This document shows, piece by piece, positions 61,204-64,000 of a stretch of DNA of 64,000 nt. Numbering within the stretch: position 1 is the first letter of the stretch; every line of letters begins with the position of its first letter. The notes beneath the pieces are model-generated. The model did not search any database. It was not told the DNA's origin and saw only the letters and a list, made by a program, of their open reading frames with translations. The stretch comes from Streptococcus sp. LQJ-218 (GTDB lineage: Bacteria > Bacillota > Bacilli > Lactobacillales > Streptococcaceae): positions 1 to 64,000 of the forward strand of contig NZ_QQRU01000003.1 of the NCBI RefSeq assembly GCF_003428885.1, in the 5' to 3' direction. A program made the translations under genes and the position numbers.

Positions 61204-62427
61204 TTATTTGATTCGTTTTAATACTACTTTTTTCCGTTTGACAGGGACTTTTCCGCTCCTTTCTTCAGCTAGATTGGTCTGGTAACTCATTGATAAAAGT
61301 AAGCCAATGCCAATTAAGTTACTAATAATAGCCGACCCCCCTTGAGAAATGAAGGGCAATGGAATCCCGGTCAAAGGAAGTAAGCCTGTCACAGCACCGA
61401 TATTCTCAAAGATATGGAAGAGTAACATCATAATCAAACCTGTGGAAATATAGGTGTAGAACTGATTATTGGATTTAAGAGTAATCTTTAACATACGATA
61501 AATCAGCATGAGATAAAGGGCGATAACAAGGACAGAACCAATAAAGCCAAAATCTTCTGCAATGACCGTGAAAATCATATCCGACTCTCGAACTGGAATA
61601 AGCAAATTAGAAGCATTAAATCCTTGACCAAACAAGCCACCACTCCCAATCGCGATTTGCCCTTGAGCCTGCTGGTAAGTAGTCGTTTGAGCAAAGTCAA
61701 ATGGATTAAGCCAAGCCAAAATACGGTTGATTTGGTAGGTCGGCATTCCCAGTTGATGGAGAAAGGCACGACCGTCCTTGCTGATAAAAATAGCTAAGAA
61801 AGCAGCAATTCCTGTTACAGCAGTCACAAATACCGGGATAATAATTTTCCAAGAAACCCCCGATAATAAAACGATTCCTGAGAAAATAGCCACAAAAACC
61901 AAGGCCGTCCCTAAATCACTTTGAAGTGCCAAAAGAACTAGGACTGGAATGGTAAAGAGAATCATCCAAAAAATTAGCAAGAAGTCCAAGGAAACTGTAC
62001 GTCTCCATTCCTTATGTTTTTTTGTAAACTGGACAATCACACGAGCTAGCATGAGAATATAGGATATCTTCATAAACTCTGACGGTTGAAACAAGGTGAT
62101 TCCATTTACTGAAATCCAGTTTTTAGCACCCGTAGATGCAACTAAGCTTGGATTATAAAAGACAATAGGTAAGACCATAAGACCTAAACCTAAAATATAT
62201 AGAAAGGGGGTCACCTTCCAAAGAAATTCAGTATTAAAGAGCATGACCACAAAACCAATCACAAGCCCCAAGGCAATCCATGCGACTTGCTGCCCTAAAA
62301 TGGGCAAAATATTATTTGGATAATCATGACTAACGGCTATATAAATAGCCACCACGCCAATAACCAGTAGAAAAAATACTGGCAAGAGCAAACTATAATC
62401 GACTCTAGAGTCGAGAGAACGTTTCAT
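61204..62427 (-). CDS. rodA: Peptidoglycan polymerase RodA (SEDS family)
   Basis: A SEDS glycosyltransferase that polymerises lipid II during side-wall or peripheral growth; 407 residues, about ten membrane segments. The family stretch GAKNWISVNGITLFQPSEFMK is clear, with LALQSDLGTALVF holding the catalytic Asp region, and TGIPLPFISQGGSAI near the C-terminus. RodA and FtsW differ little; the PNNILPILGQQ N-terminus and location favour RodA. Confidence 0.92.
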   Translation of the reverse strand: MKRSLDSRVDYSLLLPVFFLLVIGVVAIYIAVSHDYPNNILPILGQQVAWIALGLVIGFVVMLFNTEFLWKVTPFLYILGLGLMVLPIVFYNPSLVASTGAKNWISVNGITLFQPSEFMKISYILMLARVIVQFTKKHKEWRRTVSLDFLLIFWMILFTIPVLVLLALQSDLGTALVFVAIFSGIVLLSGVSWKIIIPVFVTAVTGIAAFLAIFISKDGRAFLHQLGMPTYQINRILAWLNPFDFAQTTTYQQAQGQIAIGSGGLFGQGFNASNLLIPVRESDMIFTVIAEDFGFIGSVLVIALYLMLIYRMLKITLKSNNQFYTYISTGLIMMLLFHIFENIGAVTGLLPLTGIPLPFISQGGSAIISNLIGIGLLLSMSYQTNLAEERSGKVPVKRKKVVLKRIK

Positions 62428-62463
62428 ATATACTAACCTTATACTTTCATACTATACTATTTA

Positions 62464-64000
62464 TCAAACTTCATTTAAAAATGTATCAATAGCCTCATCA
62501 ACTTCGGATTGAGAGACGGTTTTAACAGTCGCTTCTTTTGCTAGAGAAGTCACAATTTGTTTGCCATATCGCTTTCCGACAATCCTCCTATCCAAAATAA
62601 GAGTTAAGGTACGTTGGTGTTCCCGTCGCATACTTCTTCCCAAAGCTTGCTTTAAACGAATAATGGCCATTGGCAATTGATAATCATAAAAGGCATTTTT
62701 TCCTTCTTGATTCAGTTCCTGATTAATCTTTTTCGTCAAGGGCTCTTGAGGATTTTGGAAAGGAAGTCTTGGTATAACTTGAATCACAAAAGGATGACTT
62801 GAAAAATCCACTCCCTCCCAGAAACTTCCTGCACCAAGCAGAATTTGTTGTTCACCTTTTTCAAAGCGTTTCTTAAGCTGATAAACATCCCCATTTTTAT
62901 ACTGGGCTAAGTGACTTACAGGAAGCATATCTGAAACTGCTAGAAGCATGTCTTTAGCGGTAAAGAGAACTAAGATCGGTTGTTGGAAAGCTTGAACATC
63001 CATCAGCAAATTAGCTACCTCTTTGGCGTAAACTTCTAAGGAGGTTTCTGTCACCAGAGGAAAATCTTCGACTAAGATCACTTCTTGCTCCTGTTTTCCT
63101 CGAGCTTCAATCTTGACAAATTTGGCTTCAGGATAGCCTAGAAGGTCTGCCAAAGAAACTTTCTGACTAATCTCAAGAGTGGCTGACACTCCCAAAACTT
63201 GACATGAATTAGGTATTAAAGAAGATAGAAGAATACGACCTGATTTTGTAGAAGAAATCTGAATTTTCTTTTGACTCGTTTCAGTTGCTTCAAGCCAGTA
63301 ATCTCGTTCAGCTGTAAAATAGCGAACCAGCTTCTCAAAGCCTCCTACTTCTAATTCTGAGAAGTACTGATGGAGATTGGCCAGAGAATCTAAGATAGTT
63401 TTCCTAGATTTTCCAGACTGAAATTGTTCTATCAAGTAGAGACACTCAAAGCGAATACTTTCTAGTATTCGTTGCTGAACCATATTTTGCTCCTCCAGTA
63501 AAGCCTTATCAAGCAAATCGATAATAGACTGGATATCGTGAGTCTCTTGAAGCAGATTTTCTAGAGCCAACAAAATCTTTTGAACTTCATCAATAATCAA
63601 TAAACGGTCGCTGACAAATTCAGGATTATCTTCCAGTCTGGTTACAAGATAGGCATGATTGGTCACTAAAAGCTTGCAAGTTTGTGCCCTTTCTTGACTA
63701 CGTTTCCAAAAATCTTCCGTCACAAATAAGCTTTCAGATGATAAATTCCCATCATGACGAAGGTCTTTTAGAAAATGTTGGTAACGGTAAAGTTGCCCGA
63801 TTTCATCCAAATCTCCTGTCTCTGTCTCAGTCAGCCAGACCAAGAGTTGCATCTTAAAGCGTCTAAATAAACGATTTTCATCATTTTCCTGCAAGGAACG
63901 ATAAAAGGAATCCAGCTTCAAATAATTTTGTGGTCCCTTTAAGCTATGAATATCTGTATGGAACACTTCCTTGAGACGTTTACCTTCTTCTTCCATGATT
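62464..64000 (-). CDS. dinG: DinG-type DNA helicase, 3' part (5' end outside window)
   Basis: The C-terminal 512 or so residues of an XPD/DinG-like SF2 helicase; in streptococci this gene usually starts with a DnaQ-type exonuclease domain, which would lie beyond the right edge. Visible motifs are LLVTNHAYLV, motif II IIDEVQ, SATL, GSFWEGVDF (motif V) and QALGRSMRR (motif VI). The frame is open through position 64000. It precedes rodA by 36 bp. Confidence 0.85.
   Translation of the reverse strand, partial: IMEEEGKRLKEVFHTDIHSLKGPQNYLKLDSFYRSLQENDENRLFRRFKMQLLVWLTETETGDLDEIGQLYRYQHFLKDLRHDGNLSSESLFVTEDFWKRSQERAQTCKLLVTNHAYLVTRLEDNPEFVSDRLLIIDEVQKILLALENLLQETHDIQSIIDLLDKALLEEQNMVQQRILESIRFECLYLIEQFQSGKSRKTILDSLANLHQYFSELEVGGFEKLVRYFTAERDYWLEATETSQKKIQISSTKSGRILLSSLIPNSCQVLGVSATLEISQKVSLADLLGYPEAKFVKIEARGKQEQEVILVEDFPLVTETSLEVYAKEVANLLMDVQAFQQPILVLFTAKDMLLAVSDMLPVSHLAQYKNGDVYQLKKRFEKGEQQILLGAGSFWEGVDFSSHPFVIQVIPRLPFQNPQEPLTKKINQELNQEGKNAFYDYQLPMAIIRLKQALGRSMRREHQRTLTLILDRRIVGKRYGKQIVTSLAKEATVKTVSQSEVDEAIDTFLNEV

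Overview
The window is a chromosomal segment from a low-GC Firmicute, almost certainly a mitis-group Streptococcus (S. mitis, S. oralis or S. pneumoniae relatives). The evidence is three BOX repeats (found in pneumococcus and close relatives), PBP3/DacA, CoaA, EzrA, ParC/ParE and a SUF operon of streptococcal type, a CtsR-controlled clpE, and a PnrA-type nucleoside transporter. Gene order from about 6 kb to the right edge follows, from memory, one block of the pneumococcal chromosome read backwards (PBP3 through DinG). The left 6 kb (Gfo/Idh oxidoreductase, DEAD-box helicase, tuf) is recalled as lying elsewhere in pneumococcus, so a rearrangement is likely near 5-6 kb.

Layout. 1-0.8 kb: the 3' end of an IS3-family insertion sequence running into the last codons of a DUF1275 membrane protein gene. 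0.9-5.9 kb: oxidoreductase, RNA helicase, BOX repeat, EF-Tu, AI-2E-family permease. 6-7.2 kb: dacA. 7.3-12.9 kb: sufCDSUB, flanked by BOX repeats. 12.9-17.2 kb: dnaX, free Met-sulfoxide reductase, rpsA, tRNA-Gln and tRNA-Tyr. 17.3-22.8 kb: ilvE, an oligopeptide-binding lipoprotein, DUF969-DUF979 membrane proteins and pyroglutamyl peptidase, packed like one operon for peptide and amino-acid use. 22.8-29.7 kb: parC and parE, separated by a DUF1232 protein, a streptomycin-adenylyltransferase-like protein and a RelA/SpoT-like protein, plus an unusual repeat-rich parC leader. 29.8-38.2 kb: plsY, then convergently a pentose/nucleoside operon (methyltransferase, pdp, deoC, cdd, pnrA, and three ABC transporter subunits). 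38.4-41.9 kb: small membrane protein, coaA, rpsT, a kinase-like P-loop protein, a terminator-like dispersed repeat, and a sirtuin. 42-49 kb: deoD with a structured leader, clc, punA, DUF1697, deoB, rpiA, then a small protein, nnrD and folD. 50-55.4 kb: polar amino-acid ABC transporter, YkuJ-like protein, clpE, NUDIX, DUF1827. 55.5-56.2 kb: a decayed GNAT acetyltransferase. 56.2-64 kb: ezrA, gyrB, HAD hydrolase, DJ-1 protein, rodA and the 3' part of a dinG-type helicase, truncated by the window.

Most of the window is ordinary core genome. Functional links are the two nucleoside salvage clusters, which share the deoxyribose/ribose-phosphate pathway (Pdp, DeoD and PunA release sugar-1-phosphates, DeoB isomerises them, DeoC cleaves deoxyribose-5-phosphate, RpiA handles ribose-5-phosphate), and DNA topology, with ParC, ParE and GyrB all present. 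The most interesting signals are (i) the parC and deoD leaders, which carry diverged copies of one repeated element with micro-ORFs and hairpins; (ii) four genes whose extended -10 box lies only 6-9 nt before the start codon, predicting leaderless mRNAs; (iii) the RelA/SpoT-like and ANT(6)-like pair between parE and parC; and (iv) the DUF969-DUF979-Pcp cluster. No phage, CRISPR array or complete mobile element is visible.
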